Numbered from the stretch's first letter, positions 34,436 to 45,896 are shown. The stretch: 64,000 nt of DNA from Acinetobacter sp. NIPH 2699 (GCF_022549355.1 NZ_JAKZGL010000005.1:1-64000); one strand, 5' to 3'. The notes: generated by a model not told the origin, from the letters alone. A program made the numbers and translations.

Positions 34436-37120
34436 ATGGCTACAATTCATGTCGATGGAAAATCGTACGAAGTCAGTGGTTCTGAGAACTTGCTACAAGC
34501 ATGTTTATCTCTAGGGCTTGATATTCCGTATTTTTGTTGGCACCCATCCTTAGGTTCAGTTGGTTCTTGTCGTCAATGTGCGGTGACTCAGTATGCAAAT
34601 CCTGAGGACACACGTGGACGTTTAGTGATGTCATGTATGACACCTGCGACCGACAATACCTATATTTCAATTGAAGACAAAGAAGCAACCGAGTTTCGTG
34701 CATCGATCGTTGAATTCTTAATGACCAACCACCCACATGACTGTCCAGTCTGTGAAGAAGGTGGGCACTGTCATTTACAAGATATGACGGTGATGACGCA
34801 GCATGATCGTCGTCGCTACCGCTTTACCAAGCGTACCCATCACAACCAAGAGTTGGGTTCGTTTATTGCGCATGAGATGAACCGTTGTATCGCATGCTAT
34901 CGTTGTGTGCGTTATTACAATGATTATGCAGGCGGTACAGACTTCGGTGTGTATGCCAATGCATCACGCGTGTATTTCGGTCGTCCAGAATCAGGGACTT
35001 TAGAATCTGAATTCTCTGGTAACTTGACTGAAGTCTGCCCAACAGGTGTATTTACCGATAAGACCCATTCAGCACGTTATAACCGTAAATGGGATATGCA
35101 GTATGCACCAAGCGTCTGCTTTGGCTGTTCTTCTGGTTGTAACATCTCTCCGGGTGAACGCTATGGTGAAATTCGTCGTGTTGAAAACCGTTTCAATGGT
35201 GAAGTAAACCAATACTTCTTGTGTGATAAAGGTCGTTTTGGTACGGGCTATGTCAACCGTGCAGATCGTCCACGTCAGCCTCAGTTCCGTAATGGTGACA
35301 CTGTTGCGACCGTAAGTGTGGATCAAGCACTTGATCAAGTGATTGGCCAACTTCAAGGCAATAAAGTATTAGGGATTGGTTCACCACGCGCGAGCTTGGA
35401 ATCAAACTACGCACTTCGTGAATTGGTTGGACAAGACAACTATTCAACAGGGATGTCTCAAAAAGAGCAAAACCTCGTTGAATTGGCTGCATCAATCATG
35501 CAAACACAGGGTATTTACAACCCGAACATGCGTGAAATTGAAAGCTATGATGCGGTGTTGATTTTGGGTGAAGACTTAACCCAAACTGCACCACGTATGG
35601 CTTTGTCTGTTCGCCAAGCAGCGAAAAATAAAGCCAAAGAAATGGCTGCAAAAGCACGCACACCAGACTGGTTAGCTGAGCCTGTACAACGTATTGGTCA
35701 AGATGCAAAATCTCCAATTTATATCCTTGCTGCAACACAAACCCGTTTAGCGGATGTGGCAACGGGTGAAGTGGTTGCATCACCAAATGACATCGCGCGT
35801 TTAGGTTTTGCGGTTGCTGCTGCTGTAAAAGGTGAGGCATTGACTGGTTTAGCCGATGATGCAAAAGCATTTGCACAAACCATTGCGGATACTTTGAAAG
35901 CGGCTAAAAAACCATTGATTATTTCTGGTACCAGCTTACAAGACCCTGCAATTATGGAAGCTGCTGCACAAGTTGCACAGAATCTAGGTGGAAATGCAGG
36001 TTTGTCATTGACGGTTCCTGAAGTGAACTCAATGGGCTTGGCATTGTTTGGTGGTTTAAGCTTAGAACAGGCTTTTGCACAAGACTATGCTGCGGTTGTG
36101 ATTATTGAAAATGACTTAACCCGTCGTTTGCCTGTTGCACAAGTCAAAGCTGCGCTTGATCAAGCTGAAACAGTGATCGTACTCGATCACAGCGAAACTG
36201 AAACCTTGAAATTTGCTGATATCGTACTTTCGGCGGCAAGCTTCGCTGAAGGTGATGGTACGGTGGTGAGTCAGGAAGGTCGTGCACAACGTTTTTATCA
36301 AGTGTATGACCCAAGCTACTACAAACCTGAATATGCGATCAAAGAATCATGGCGCTGGTTACATGCCATTGAGACAGGTCTTAAAGGTAAAGTGGTTGAT
36401 TGGACACTACTTGATGATGTGATTGATGACATCGTGAAAAATGTTCCAGTACTCGAAGCGATTCAAGATGTTGCACCAGATGCCGGCTATCGTGTTCATG
36501 GTCTAAAAATTGCGCGTGAACCGCGTCGTTATTCGGGCCGTACTGCGATGCGTGCAGGAATTTCTGTGCATGAACCAAAACAACCAACTGATCTAGATTC
36601 AGCATTGACCTACTCGATGGAAGGTTATGTTGGAACGCAGAATGCATCATCATTGGTTCCATTTGCATGGGCTGCAGGTTGGAACTCACCACAAGCTTGG
36701 AACAAATATCAAGATGAAGTGGGTGGTCACTTAAAAGGTGGTGATTCAGGTGTTCGTTTATTCGATCGTTTAGCCAAGCGTCCAGCACGTAGCTATGTTG
36801 CACCGACAGCCGTGGTTGTGAATCCTGAAAGTTTCCGTCTTGTGCCAATGCACCATATTTTTGGTTCAGGTGAATTTACGGTTAAAACACCAGCAATGGA
36901 ATCACGTATTCCTGAAGCGATGTTTGCCGTGGCTGAACAAGATGCGACACGTTTAAATGTTCAAGATGGTCAACGTATTACGGTTAAGGCGGGTGAAACC
37001 AGTATTAGCTTACCTGTCCAAGTGATTGAATATTTACCAACGGGTTATATCGGTTATCCAATTGGTTTAGCACCAACAGTTTCATTGGCTGAGCCTGTGT
37101 CTGTGGCAGTAGGAGTGTAA
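34436..37120 (+). CDS. nuoG: NADH-quinone oxidoreductase subunit G
   Basis: NuoG (894 residues) is the large iron-sulfur subunit. An N-terminal 2Fe-2S ferredoxin domain (CWHPSLGSVGSCRQC), the CPVCEEGGHCHLQD region and the CIACYRCVRY motif lead to the extra CFGCSSGCN cluster. A degenerate molybdopterin oxidoreductase domain fills the rest, with no molybdenum role in complex I. An alanine-rich stretch near residues 390-480 is unusually repetitive. It lies 11 bp after nuoF. Confidence 0.96.
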   Translation: MATIHVDGKSYEVSGSENLLQACLSLGLDIPYFCWHPSLGSVGSCRQCAVTQYANPEDTRGRLVMSCMTPATDNTYISIEDKEATEFRASIVEFLMTNHPHDCPVCEEGGHCHLQDMTVMTQHDRRRYRFTKRTHHNQELGSFIAHEMNRCIACYRCVRYYNDYAGGTDFGVYANASRVYFGRPESGTLESEFSGNLTEVCPTGVFTDKTHSARYNRKWDMQYAPSVCFGCSSGCNISPGERYGEIRRVENRFNGEVNQYFLCDKGRFGTGYVNRADRPRQPQFRNGDTVATVSVDQALDQVIGQLQGNKVLGIGSPRASLESNYALRELVGQDNYSTGMSQKEQNLVELAASIMQTQGIYNPNMREIESYDAVLILGEDLTQTAPRMALSVRQAAKNKAKEMAAKARTPDWLAEPVQRIGQDAKSPIYILAATQTRLADVATGEVVASPNDIARLGFAVAAAVKGEALTGLADDAKAFAQTIADTLKAAKKPLIISGTSLQDPAIMEAAAQVAQNLGGNAGLSLTVPEVNSMGLALFGGLSLEQAFAQDYAAVVIIENDLTRRLPVAQVKAALDQAETVIVLDHSETETLKFADIVLSAASFAEGDGTVVSQEGRAQRFYQVYDPSYYKPEYAIKESWRWLHAIETGLKGKVVDWTLLDDVIDDIVKNVPVLEAIQDVAPDAGYRVHGLKIAREPRRYSGRTAMRAGISVHEPKQPTDLDSALTYSMEGYVGTQNASSLVPFAWAAGWNSPQAWNKYQDEVGGHLKGGDSGVRLFDRLAKRPARSYVAPTAVVVNPESFRLVPMHHIFGSGEFTVKTPAMESRIPEAMFAVAEQDATRLNVQDGQRITVKAGETSISLPVQVIEYLPTGYIGYPIGLAPTVSLAEPVSVAVGV

Positions 37121-37123
37121 TTC

Positions 37124-38140
37124 ATGAATCAAGAAATTATACGTCAAACGCCACTTTGGGCTGAAAATTGGCCCATTGCTTACTCAGTGATTCAAGCTAT
37201 TGTCATTTTGCTTGTGGTGGTGTTGGTCGCGGCTTTGATGTCGTTCATTGAACGTCGTCTCTTGGCACTTTGGCAAGATCGTTATGGTCCAAACCGTGTC
37301 GGTCCGGGTGGTATGTTCCAGATTGTTGCCGACATGCTCAAGATCATGTTCAAAGAAGACTGGACACCAAAGTTTGCAGATAAGCTCACTTTCCGTTTAG
37401 CACCAGCAGTTGCGATGGCAACTGCGGTACTTTCATTCATGGTCATTCCTGTCAGCCCAATGTTGGGCGTAGCAGATATGAGTATCGGTCTATTGTTCTT
37501 TATGGCAATGGCGGGTATCGCAGTCTATGCTGTGCTCTTTGGTGGTTGGGCATCGAATAACAAATACTCTTTACTCGGTGGTCTCCGTTCAGCGGCTCAA
37601 ACCATTTCGTATGAAGTGTTCTTGGGTATCTCCTTGATGGGTGTGGTTGCGATTGCAGGCTCATTTAACCTACGTGAAATCGTTGAAGCACAACGTGATA
37701 TGTGGTTCATCATTCCACAATTCTTAGGTTTCTTGATCTTTGTGGTTGCGGGGGTTGCAGTGACGCATCGTCATCCATTTGACCAACCTGAAGCTGAGCA
37801 AGAATTGGCAGAGGGTTACCATGTTGAATATGGTGGGATGAAGTGGGGGATGTTCTTCGTTGCGGAATATGTCAACGTGGTTTTGATCTCTGCTTTGATC
37901 GTGACTTTATTCTTCGGCGGATGGCTTGCACCATTTAACTTAGAAATTCCATTTGTTCCACCTGTATTTTGGTTCATTATCAAAACAGCATTCTTTGTGA
38001 TGATGTTTGTCTTGGCTCGTGGCTCGTTAATGCGTCCGCGTTATGATCAAGTGATGAATTTTGGTTGGAAAGTTTGTTTGCCATTGGCGTTAGTCAACTT
38101 GTTAGTGACTGGTGCTGTGATTCTGATGAATCAGGCCTAG
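37124..38140 (+). CDS. nuoH: NADH-quinone oxidoreductase subunit H
   Basis: NuoH (338 residues) is the eight-span membrane subunit that joins the quinone site to the proton-pumping arm. Hallmarks seen are [20 protein letters not shown] and [14 protein letters not shown], plus the acidic loop [20 protein letters not shown]. It begins 3 bp after nuoG. Confidence 0.97.
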   Translation: MNQEIIRQTPLWAENWPIAYSVIQAIVILLVVVLVAALMSFIERRLLALWQDRYGPNRVGPGGMFQIVADMLKIMFKEDWTPKFADKLTFRLAPAVAMATAVLSFMVIPVSPMLGVADMSIGLLFFMAMAGIAVYAVLFGGWASNNKYSLLGGLRSAAQTISYEVFLGISLMGVVAIAGSFNLREIVEAQRDMWFIIPQFLGFLIFVVAGVAVTHRHPFDQPEAEQELAEGYHVEYGGMKWGMFFVAEYVNVVLISALIVTLFFGGWLAPFNLEIPFVPPVFWFIIKTAFFVMMFVLARGSLMRPRYDQVMNFGWKVCLPLALVNLLVTGAVILMNQA

Positions 38141-38158
38141 GACAGCAGGGAGTACAAA

Positions 38159-38701
38159 ATGTATAAAATTCTAGCTGGATTCGGATCAATTGTACGTTCG
38201 TTGTGGATGGTGTTTAGCCATGTAACACGTAAGCGTGACACGATTTTATATCCAGAAGTACCAGGTGAACAAATTGTGCCTCCACGCTTTCGTGGTCGTA
38301 TTGTATTGACGCGTGATCCAGATGGTGAAGAACGTTGTGTGGCATGTAACCTGTGTGCGGTTGCATGCCCAGTTGGGTGTATTTCATTACAAAAAGCGGA
38401 AAGAGACGATGGGCGTTGGTATCCAGAATTTTTTCGTATTAACTTCTCACGCTGCATTTTCTGCGGTATGTGTGAAGAGGCTTGCCCAACTACTGCGATT
38501 CAGATGACCCCAGATTTCGAGTTGGGTGAATATGTGCGTCAAGATTTGGTTTACGAGAAAGAAAACTTATTGATTTCTGGGCCGGGTAAATACCCTGACT
38601 ATAACTTCTACCGTGTCGCTGGTATGGCGATTGATGGCAAAGGAAAAGGTCAAGCACAAAAAGAAAGTGCGCCAGTTGATGTACGGAGCTTATTACCATG
38701 A
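38159..38701 (+). CDS. nuoI: NADH-quinone oxidoreductase subunit I
   Basis: NuoI (180 residues) has two 4Fe-4S clusters (N6a and N6b) ligated by [15 protein letters not shown] and [15 protein letters not shown], relaying electrons towards NuoB. The stop overlaps the nuoJ start by 4 bp. Confidence 0.97.
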   Translation: MYKILAGFGSIVRSLWMVFSHVTRKRDTILYPEVPGEQIVPPRFRGRIVLTRDPDGEERCVACNLCAVACPVGCISLQKAERDDGRWYPEFFRINFSRCIFCGMCEEACPTTAIQMTPDFELGEYVRQDLVYEKENLLISGPGKYPDYNFYRVAGMAIDGKGKGQAQKESAPVDVRSLLP

Positions 38702-39219
38702 TGTGGCCATTTTATTTGATGGCACTTGTGGCCATTGTCTCAACCATTCGTGTTGTCACTAATACGAATCCTGTACATGCATTATTAAGCTTGATTGTTT
38801 CGCTACTTGCGGTTGCTGGTATTTTCATGATCGTGGGTGCGCCATTCGCGGCTGCGCTTGAGATCATTGTTTATGCGGGTGCGATCATGGTCTTGTTTGT
38901 GTTTGTGGTCATGATGTTGAATCTAGGTCAAGACACCGTTGAACAAGAAAGTAAGTGGTTGACTTCTGATGCATGGGCATTTCCAGCACTGATGAGTTTC
39001 TTGATGGGGCTTATTCTGGTTTGGATGCTCGGTAGCGACTATACGGCTTCGGGTGCAGTGATGGGGCGTGAAGTGGTGGGTCCTAAAGCAGTTGGACAAG
39101 CATTATTTACGCATTATCTATTATTGGTAGAAGTTGCCGCGATGTTATTGCTTGCAGCCTTAGTTGCAGCATTCCATCTAGGCAAACGTGAACCAGGTGC
39201 AGAAGAGGATAAAGAATAA
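38698..39219 (+). CDS. nuoJ: NADH-quinone oxidoreductase subunit J
   Basis: NuoJ (173 residues) is a five-span membrane subunit. [20 protein letters not shown] is the characteristic third span with a pi-bulge region involved in proton coupling. It overlaps nuoI by 4 bp and nuoK by 1 bp. Confidence 0.96.
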   Translation: MMWPFYLMALVAIVSTIRVVTNTNPVHALLSLIVSLLAVAGIFMIVGAPFAAALEIIVYAGAIMVLFVFVVMMLNLGQDTVEQESKWLTSDAWAFPALMSFLMGLILVWMLGSDYTASGAVMGREVVGPKAVGQALFTHYLLLVEVAAMLLLAALVAAFHLGKREPGAEEDKE

Positions 39220-39527
39220 TGGGACACATCCCTTTAGAACATGGTTTGATTGTCGCAACCATCCTTTTTGCACTGGGTTTTTACGGTGTAATGGTGCGAC
39301 GCAACCTATTATTTATGTTAATGAGCCTTGAAGTGATGATGAATGCTGCTGCATTGGCATTCGTCTTAGCGGGTAGTGTTTGGGCGCAACCAGATGGACA
39401 AGTCATGTTCATCTTGATCTTGACCCTTGCAGCAGCAGAGGCGTGTATCGGTCTTGCGATCGTTCTTCAGTTCTATCATCGCTTCCATCATTTGGATGTG
39501 GATGCTGCTAGTGAGATGCGCGGATGA
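39219..39527 (+). CDS. nuoK: NADH-quinone oxidoreductase subunit K
   Basis: NuoK (102 residues) is a three-span subunit with the two conserved membrane glutamates, in [11 protein letters not shown] and [12 protein letters not shown]. It overlaps nuoJ by 1 bp and nuoL by 4 bp. Confidence 0.97.
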   Translation: MGHIPLEHGLIVATILFALGFYGVMVRRNLLFMLMSLEVMMNAAALAFVLAGSVWAQPDGQVMFILILTLAAAEACIGLAIVLQFYHRFHHLDVDAASEMRG

Positions 39528-41419
39528 GTACATTATATTTAACCGTTTTATTCCCGCTCATTGGTTTTATCCTTTTAGCGGCAGGGCGTAACAAACTTTC
39601 TGAAAATGTAGCCGCGATTATTGGTGTTGGTTCAGTCGGTTTATCTGCTTTATTTGCATTAATTGCAGGTCTGGCATTTAGCAATAGTGGTGAAACGGTC
39701 TTTATTCAACACTTGTGGACATGGTTCAGTGTTGGAGGTTTTGAGCCAGGGATTAGTTTACAACTCGATGGTCTTTCATTACTGATGATGGGAATGGTGA
39801 CAGGGGTTGGTTTCCTGATCCATATTTTTGCATCTTGGTATATGCGTGGTGAAGAAGACTATGCGCGTTTCTTCTCTTATTTCAACCTGTTCGTTGCTAG
39901 CATGTTGTTGTTGGTACTGGGCGATAACTTAGCGTTATTGTTCTTAGGTTGGGAAGGTGTAGGTCTTTGCTCATACTTACTGATTGGTTTCTACTATTCA
40001 AATCCTGCCAATGGCTGGGCTGCAATCAAAGCATTTACCGTAACGCGTATCGGTGATGTATTTTTATTGATCGCACTATTCTTGCTTTATCAACAGTTTG
40101 GAACATTGAATACGCAGTATGTTGTTGAAAATGCAGCAATAGTGATGACACAAAGTTCTTCATTGTCGATTTGGACAGCATTGATGTTGTTCTTGGGTGC
40201 AGCAGGTAAATCAGCACAAATTCCGCTCCAAACGTGGTTAGCCGATGCGATGGCGGGTCCTACACCTGTGTCTGCATTGATCCACGCTGCAACAATGGTA
40301 ACAGCGGGTATCTACTTATGTTGCCGTATGTTCTCTGTGATGGAAATGGCGCCAGAAGTGATGCAATTCATTTCGATTACAGGTGCAGTAACATTACTCG
40401 TCGCAGGTTTTGCTGCATTGGTTCAAACCGATATCAAGCGTATCTTGGCTTACTCAACCATGAGTCAGCTTGGTTATATGTTTATGGCGGTCGGTGCTGA
40501 AGCATACCAAGCAGGTTTGTTCCACATGTTGACGCATGCGTTCTTTAAAGCGTTATTGTTCTTGTCTTCTGGTGCTGTCATTTTGGCTTACCATCATGAA
40601 CAAAACATTTTCAAGATGGGCGGCTTGTTCAAGCATAACAAATTCTTATTTGCCTGCTTTGCGATCGGTGGAGGTGCATTAGCTGCAATTCCATTTATCA
40701 CGGTCGGCTTCTTCTCTAAAGATGCGATTTTATGGCAAGTTTGGGCACATGGTCATACCACAGGTATTGAGACTTATGGCTCATTATTCTGGGTCGGTGT
40801 TGCTGGTGCGTTCTTAACCTCGATTTATACTTTCCGTTTGATTTGGATTGTATTCTTTGGTGAGGAAAAGACGCCATATCACGAAATCAAAGGTGCGACT
40901 TACTGGGCGCCACTTGCAATCTTGGCAGTGCTTTCTACGGGGATCGGTGCGTTGTTGCAAGGTCCAGTACAAAGTCTTTTAAATAGCGCAGGTATCCCCG
41001 CATTTGTAATGACTGATGCTCTAGCACATTTACAGCATGCGGTTGAATTAAAAGCTGTTGGTATCGCGCTGGCTGGTTTAGTGGTGGGTATTGTGCTGTT
41101 TGTCTTTGCTTATGGCGCGGTCAAATCTTTTGCTCAAACATCGTTGGGTTCAGGTTTAGCACATATCTGCCGTACTGCATTTGGTTTCGATGCTTTATAT
41201 AACATTGTATTTGTAAAACCTTATTTATTGATTGCGAAAATCTTAGGTCGCGATCCAGTAGATGGTTTATGGCTGGTACTTCCTGCGATTGTGCAAGGGG
41301 GGAATAGCTTTACAAGTTCGCGTCAAACAGGTTCATTACGTGAATACGCATCAAGCATGTCACTTGGTATCGTGGTGCTATTGATGATCTTGATCGTTAT
41401 TGAGGTTGTGGGGAAATAA
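39524..41419 (+). CDS. nuoL: NADH-quinone oxidoreductase subunit L
   Basis: NuoL (631 residues) is the distal Mrp-antiporter-like proton pump. [32 protein letters not shown] and the conserved lysines of the discontinuous helices ([18 protein letters not shown]) are present. The long C-terminal lateral helix follows residue 520. The start overlaps nuoK by 4 bp. Confidence 0.97.
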   Translation: MSTLYLTVLFPLIGFILLAAGRNKLSENVAAIIGVGSVGLSALFALIAGLAFSNSGETVFIQHLWTWFSVGGFEPGISLQLDGLSLLMMGMVTGVGFLIHIFASWYMRGEEDYARFFSYFNLFVASMLLLVLGDNLALLFLGWEGVGLCSYLLIGFYYSNPANGWAAIKAFTVTRIGDVFLLIALFLLYQQFGTLNTQYVVENAAIVMTQSSSLSIWTALMLFLGAAGKSAQIPLQTWLADAMAGPTPVSALIHAATMVTAGIYLCCRMFSVMEMAPEVMQFISITGAVTLLVAGFAALVQTDIKRILAYSTMSQLGYMFMAVGAEAYQAGLFHMLTHAFFKALLFLSSGAVILAYHHEQNIFKMGGLFKHNKFLFACFAIGGGALAAIPFITVGFFSKDAILWQVWAHGHTTGIETYGSLFWVGVAGAFLTSIYTFRLIWIVFFGEEKTPYHEIKGATYWAPLAILAVLSTGIGALLQGPVQSLLNSAGIPAFVMTDALAHLQHAVELKAVGIALAGLVVGIVLFVFAYGAVKSFAQTSLGSGLAHICRTAFGFDALYNIVFVKPYLLIAKILGRDPVDGLWLVLPAIVQGGNSFTSSRQTGSLREYASSMSLGIVVLLMILIVIEVVGK

Positions 41420-41420
41420 A

Positions 41421-43019
41421 ATGGAAAATAATTTAATTTTACCCGCACTGATTTTAGTTCCTTTCATTGCTGGTTTTATTTGTTGGTTGGTGGATAAATT
41501 CGACCAACATTTACCGCGCTGGATCGCCTTGATTGGTATGTTGATTACCTTGGGTCTAGGCATTGCGTTATGGCAAAGTGGCACATTTGTTTATGAAATC
41601 GGCTCAAAAGTTCCAGTTTGGGCGGCAGAGTTTCATCTTCCATGGATTCAGACTTTAGGCATTAGCATTCACTTGGCTGTGGATGGTTTATCGCTATTGA
41701 TGGTGTTGCTGACTGCATTACTGGGTGTACTTGCGGTTGGTTGTTCATGGGGTGAGATTCAAAAGAATGTCGGCTTCTTCCACTTAAACTTACTTTGGAG
41801 TTTGGGTGGTGTCATCGGTGTATTCCTTGCGATTGACATGTTCTTGTTCTTCTTCTTCTGGGAGATGATGCTTGTACCAATCTATTTCTTGATTGCGTTA
41901 TGGGGTCATAAAGGCTCGAATGGTCGTTCACGTGTGTATGCCGCGACGAAATTCTTCTTGTATACACAAATCGCTGGTCTGATTATGTTGATCGGTATCT
42001 TAGGCCTCGTGGTCTATGGATACATGATGACGGGCATGATCGGTTTTGATTACAACTATTTATTGGCTGTAGCGAACCATTTACCAGCTGAAGTTGCTTA
42101 TGCATTTATGCTGTGTTTCTTCATCGGTTTTGCGGTGAAACTGCCAGTATTTCCATTACACGGTTGGTTACCTGATGCGCATGCGCAGGCACCAACTGCT
42201 GGTTCGGTCGATTTAGCTGGTATTTTGATTAAAACAGCAGCTTATGGTTTGCTTCGTTTTGTGATTCCGTTCTTCCCAGCAGCGTCGGCACAATTTGCTG
42301 ATATCGCAATTATTTTGGGTCTGATTGGTATTTTCTACGGTGCTTTCCTCGCATACCAACAAACAGATATGAAACGTCTACTTGCGTATACGTCGATTTC
42401 ACACATGGGCTTCATTTTACTTGCGATCTATGCAGGTAACATTCTGACTTTCCAAGGTCTAATGATCATGATGTTGGCACATGGCTTGTCATCAGCCGCA
42501 TTGTTCATTATGTCAGGTCAAGTCTATGAGCGTTTGCATACGCGTGACTTGCGCTTAATGGGTGGTCTTCGTGGTCAACTGCAATATTTGCCATTCTTCT
42601 TAATGTTCTTCGTGGCAGCGCTTGTTGGTGTACCAGGTTTAGGTAACTTTATTGGTGAATTCCTGATTTTAATGGGTTCATTCAAAGCCTATCCAACGTT
42701 CACGATTATGGCGGCAGTGAGCTTGGTATTTGCTGGTCTTTATGGTTTGATCTTGATTCATAAAGCTTTATTCGGTGAACCAAATCCTGAACAAAAGCAA
42801 CATTATACCAGTCCACTCAAAGATCTATCGGCACGTGAAGTCAGCATTTTGATGATTTGCGTGATTGGTTTAGTTTGGTTAGGTATTTACCCACAAACAT
42901 TCTTGGATGTATCTCATTCGAGTATGCAGTGGATCGTAAATAGTTATATGCCAGTACAAGAAGTTGTCGAAACTGTTCAGCAGGCAGCAACTCAACTTGA
43001 ACATGTGGAGATGCAATAA
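41421..43019 (+). CDS. nuoM: NADH-quinone oxidoreductase subunit M
   Basis: NuoM (532 residues from ATG 41421, MENNLILPALILVPF) is the second antiporter-like subunit. This start follows nuoL by 1 bp with GGGGAAA as ribosome site; the frame opens at 41400 inside nuoL. Key features are FFFWEMMLVPIYFLI with the conserved glutamate, the lysine in AVKLPVFPLHGWLPDAH, and the broken helix around SISHMGFILLAIYAG. Confidence 0.96.
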   Translation: MENNLILPALILVPFIAGFICWLVDKFDQHLPRWIALIGMLITLGLGIALWQSGTFVYEIGSKVPVWAAEFHLPWIQTLGISIHLAVDGLSLLMVLLTALLGVLAVGCSWGEIQKNVGFFHLNLLWSLGGVIGVFLAIDMFLFFFFWEMMLVPIYFLIALWGHKGSNGRSRVYAATKFFLYTQIAGLIMLIGILGLVVYGYMMTGMIGFDYNYLLAVANHLPAEVAYAFMLCFFIGFAVKLPVFPLHGWLPDAHAQAPTAGSVDLAGILIKTAAYGLLRFVIPFFPAASAQFADIAIILGLIGIFYGAFLAYQQTDMKRLLAYTSISHMGFILLAIYAGNILTFQGLMIMMLAHGLSSAALFIMSGQVYERLHTRDLRLMGGLRGQLQYLPFFLMFFVAALVGVPGLGNFIGEFLILMGSFKAYPTFTIMAAVSLVFAGLYGLILIHKALFGEPNPEQKQHYTSPLKDLSAREVSILMICVIGLVWLGIYPQTFLDVSHSSMQWIVNSYMPVQEVVETVQQAATQLEHVEMQ

Positions 43020-43022
43020 ATC

Positions 43023-44519
43023 ATGAACTTCACACTTTCTTTTTCTGAGCTTATGCCGCTTGCGCCTGTGATGATTGTGGCATTGACTGCAATCGTGGTG
43101 ATGTTGTTGATTGCGATTAAACGTCATCATAACCTCATTGCCACAACCTCGGTTGTGGGCTTAAATCTTGCGGCAATCTTTATTGTATACACCATGTTTA
43201 GTGGAAGTTTTGTTCCAGTAAACGTGATGGGCATGTTTATGGTTGATCCATTTACCATGCTCTATCAATTCTTAATTTTGATTGCAGCATTAGCATGTTG
43301 TACTTTGTCTCATGCTTATATTGAGACCTATAAAGACAACCGCGAAGAGCTATATATCTTGTTACTGACTTCAGTAGCAGGTGCCATGTTGATGGTGGCA
43401 AGTTCGCACTATGCTGCATTCTTCATTAGTCTTGAGCTCATGTCGATTCCGATTTATGGCATGTTGGCATATACCTATCAACGTAGTCAGTCTTTGGAAG
43501 CAGGGATTAAATACCTAGTGCTTTCTGCAACTGCATCTGCAATGTTGTTGATGGGTATGGCATATATCTATGCTTATACAGGTTCATTGTCATTCTATGA
43601 TTCAGTTCAGAATTTATTCTCTGTGATTGATCAGCCAATGGTGTTATTGGGCTTGGCACTGATTATCTTTGCTGTGGCATTCAAACTCTCACTTGCTCCA
43701 TTCCATAAATGGACGCCTGATGTGTATGCAGGTGCACCAGCACCAATGGCAACCTTCTTGGCAACAGTCGCTAAAGTTGCAACAGTTGGCTTATTTGTTC
43801 GTTACTTACTTACCTCTGGTGCAATTTTACATCAAGGATTAATTACGGTTTTAACCATCCTTGCTGTATTGTCAATTGTGGTTGGTAACTTACTCGCAGT
43901 ACGTCAAGTGAACTTGAAACGTATCTTGGGTTATTCATCGATTGCACATTTTGGTTATTTGCTGATTGCTTTAATTAGTATGACTTACGCAAGCTTAGGC
44001 AGTGTAACGGTGTATGTGATTACTTATGTCCTCACGACCATCGGTGCGTTTGGTGTTGTGGCATTGATGTCAAGTCCATATAACAATGTGGATGAAGCAC
44101 AAAGTCTCGCAGACTATCGTGGCTTGTTTTGGCGCCGTCCGATTTTGACTGCCGCTTTAACGGTGATGATGTTGTCTTTGGCAGGTATTCCATTAACCGC
44201 AGGCTTTATTGGTAAGTTCCTTGTGGTGATGGCTGCTGTGACAACTCAGCACTGGTTCTTGGCTGCGATGATTGTGGTGGGTAGTGGTATCGGTTTGTAT
44301 TACTACTTACGTGTGATGGTAGTGATGTATATGACACCTCCTGACGTACCGCGTATTGATGCTGATGAGCATTGGGGAACTAAAGTAGGCGGTATCATGG
44401 TACTCGGTGCTGCATTACTGGTATTGTTCTTGGGTATTTATCCAGATCCGATGATTAACTTGGCATTGAAGGCAGAAATTCTTTCGCCATTGCATTTTAT
44501 GTTATCTCAACAGCAGTAA
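43023..44519 (+). CDS. nuoN: NADH-quinone oxidoreductase subunit N
   Basis: NuoN (498 residues) is the third antiporter-like subunit and last gene of the operon. Conserved parts are FFISLELMSIPIYGMLAY, FKLSLAPFHKWTPDVYAGAP and YSSIAHFGYLLI. The gene begins 3 bp after nuoM and is followed by a strong terminator, closing a 15-kb transcription unit. Confidence 0.97.
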   Translation: MNFTLSFSELMPLAPVMIVALTAIVVMLLIAIKRHHNLIATTSVVGLNLAAIFIVYTMFSGSFVPVNVMGMFMVDPFTMLYQFLILIAALACCTLSHAYIETYKDNREELYILLLTSVAGAMLMVASSHYAAFFISLELMSIPIYGMLAYTYQRSQSLEAGIKYLVLSATASAMLLMGMAYIYAYTGSLSFYDSVQNLFSVIDQPMVLLGLALIIFAVAFKLSLAPFHKWTPDVYAGAPAPMATFLATVAKVATVGLFVRYLLTSGAILHQGLITVLTILAVLSIVVGNLLAVRQVNLKRILGYSSIAHFGYLLIALISMTYASLGSVTVYVITYVLTTIGAFGVVALMSSPYNNVDEAQSLADYRGLFWRRPILTAALTVMMLSLAGIPLTAGFIGKFLVVMAAVTTQHWFLAAMIVVGSGIGLYYYLRVMVVMYMTPPDVPRIDADEHWGTKVGGIMVLGAALLVLFLGIYPDPMINLALKAEILSPLHFMLSQQQ

Positions 44520-44534
44520 TGATCTGATTTATAC

Positions 44535-44567
44535 AAAAAAAGCCTCCAAAATTGGGGGCTTTTTTAT
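44535..44567 (+). terminator. Terminator of the nuo operon
   Basis: agcctcc (44541-44547) pairs with gggggct (44554-44560), one G-T pair, between an A-tract and a T-tract. Confidence 0.9.
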
Positions 44568-44593
44568 TGAAGAGTAAAAAAACACTTTATAAT
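44567..44593 (+). promoter_or_regulatory. Putative upp promoter
   Basis: TTGAAG (44567-44572) and a perfect TATAAT (44588-44593) lie 34 bp upstream of the upp GTG start. The 15-bp spacer is short, so the exact -35 is uncertain. Confidence 0.5.
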
Positions 44594-44626
44594 AGTTGGA
44601 GATTAATATGATTTAGGTACCTGCTT

Positions 44627-45262
44627 GTGTTCATCCAAGAAATTCATCATCCACTTATTCGTCATAAACTTGGTTTATTGCGCCGTTCAGACATCAGTAC
44701 CAAGAACTTTCGCGAATTGGCGCAAGAAGTTACGATGTTATTGACTTATGAAGCAACCAAAGACTTACCTATGGTTGATCATGACATTGACGGGTGGGCA
44801 GGGACGGTCTCAACGCAACGTATTGCTGGGAAGAAAATTACCATTGTTCCAATTCTACGTGCGGGTATTGGGATGCTGGAAGGTGTGCTTAACCTGATCC
44901 CAAGTGCAAAAGTCAGTGTCTTGGGTTTAGAGCGTGATGATGAAACTTTAGAAGTTCGTACCTACTATAAAAAGTTAGTGCCTGATGTTGCTAATCGCTT
45001 AGCGATGATCATTGATCCAATGTTGGCAACAGGAAACTCTTTGATTGCTGCAATTGATGTCTTAAAAGCAAGTGGTTGTAAAGATATCCGTGTCATGATC
45101 TTAGTGGCTGCACCTGAGGGCATTGCAAAAGTTGAAGCAGCGCATCCTGATGTGCGTATTTACACGGCTTCGATTGATCAAGGATTAAATCAAGATGGCT
45201 ATATCGTTCCTGGTTTGGGCGATGCGGGTGACAAAATTTTTGGTAGTGTTCAAAAAGATTAA
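44627..45262 (+). CDS. upp: Uracil phosphoribosyltransferase
   Basis: Upp (211 residues) converts uracil and PRPP to UMP in pyrimidine salvage. The PRPP loop [17 protein letters not shown] (near residue 128) and the uracil-binding C-terminus [15 protein letters not shown] are intact. The gene begins at GTG 44627 ([19 protein letters not shown] after the start), as the family N-terminus requires; the ribosome site is weak. It is a single gene between the nuo terminator and a cold-shock-type gene. Confidence 0.96.
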   Translation: MFIQEIHHPLIRHKLGLLRRSDISTKNFRELAQEVTMLLTYEATKDLPMVDHDIDGWAGTVSTQRIAGKKITIVPILRAGIGMLEGVLNLIPSAKVSVLGLERDDETLEVRTYYKKLVPDVANRLAMIIDPMLATGNSLIAAIDVLKASGCKDIRVMILVAAPEGIAKVEAAHPDVRIYTASIDQGLNQDGYIVPGLGDAGDKIFGSVQKD

Positions 45263-45368
45263 TTTTTGAAATACATATAAAAAGAGACTTTGTTCAACCA
45301 TAAAGTTTTTGTGGGCGGATCAAAAGTCTTTTTTTGATATACTACGATCATAGCGTTTACAACGTAGG

Positions 45369-45671
45369 ATGAAGTTCATGAAACAAGAGTTCTATCAGGG
45401 AAAAATTAGGCAATATAATCCAGACAAAGGTTTTGGCTTTATTGCAACAGCTGAAGGTGATGTATTTTTTCATATTTCAGAATATCCAGCAGATAGTGGT
45501 GAGCCAAAAAGAAATGAAAAAGTTAAATTTTTAGTGCAGGAAAATGAAGGGAAATTTAAAGCGACAAAAATTGAGCGCATTGATCCAAACCCTGCTAAAA
45601 CTAGAAAAACTAAAATATTGGCGCATAATGAGTCGATCACAACAGAATTGTTGTCAAACTTTCGACGTTAA
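45369..45671 (+). CDS. Cold-shock-domain protein
   Basis: This 100-residue protein (97 if it starts at ATG 45378) has one cold-shock OB-fold at residues about 8-70. RNP1 is KGFGFIAT and RNP2 is DVFFHIS, the single-strand nucleic-acid binding motifs. A basic tail of 30 residues (NPAKTRKTKILAHNES) follows. It is longer than CspA (about 70 residues), so it is a cold-shock-domain relative rather than CspA itself. The motif gtttac occurs just upstream (45355-45360). Confidence 0.85.
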   Translation: MKFMKQEFYQGKIRQYNPDKGFGFIATAEGDVFFHISEYPADSGEPKRNEKVKFLVQENEGKFKATKIERIDPNPAKTRKTKILAHNESITTELLSNFRR

Positions 45672-45741
45672 TTATTTTACTTGATTCCCAGATGTGTATT
45701 CTGCATTGTCCGATTGAGATTTAGTGTTGAATATCATGATA

Positions 45742-45766
45742 AAGAGGCTTTTTAGCCTCTTTTTTA
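45742..45766 (+). terminator. Terminator after the cold-shock gene
   Basis: aagaggct (45742-45749) pairs with agcctctt (45754-45761), followed by T residues. Confidence 0.88.
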
Positions 45767-45877
45767 TTGGAATATAACTTCTATAAAAATAGAGCATGAA
45801 TGGTATTTCTTGAGGGGAAATTAAAAATTCTCATCATAAGATTTTCAGGGGCAATAAATAATAGTTATTATTTTGTT

Positions 45878-45896
45878 AATGATTTTTATTATCATT
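45878..45896. promoter_or_regulatory. Fur-box-like site overlapping a promoter
   Basis: aatgatttttattatcatt resembles the 19-bp Fur consensus built of GATAAT units. It overlaps a -35-like ttatca (45889-45894), which is followed after 17 bp by a perfect -10 TATAAT (45912-45917). Iron-dependent repression of the TonB receptor downstream is therefore likely. Confidence 0.6.

Noticed and set aside
41400..41420. nuoM starting inside nuoL
   Set aside because: ATG 41421 has a GGGGA ribosome site and yields the usual NuoM N-terminus.
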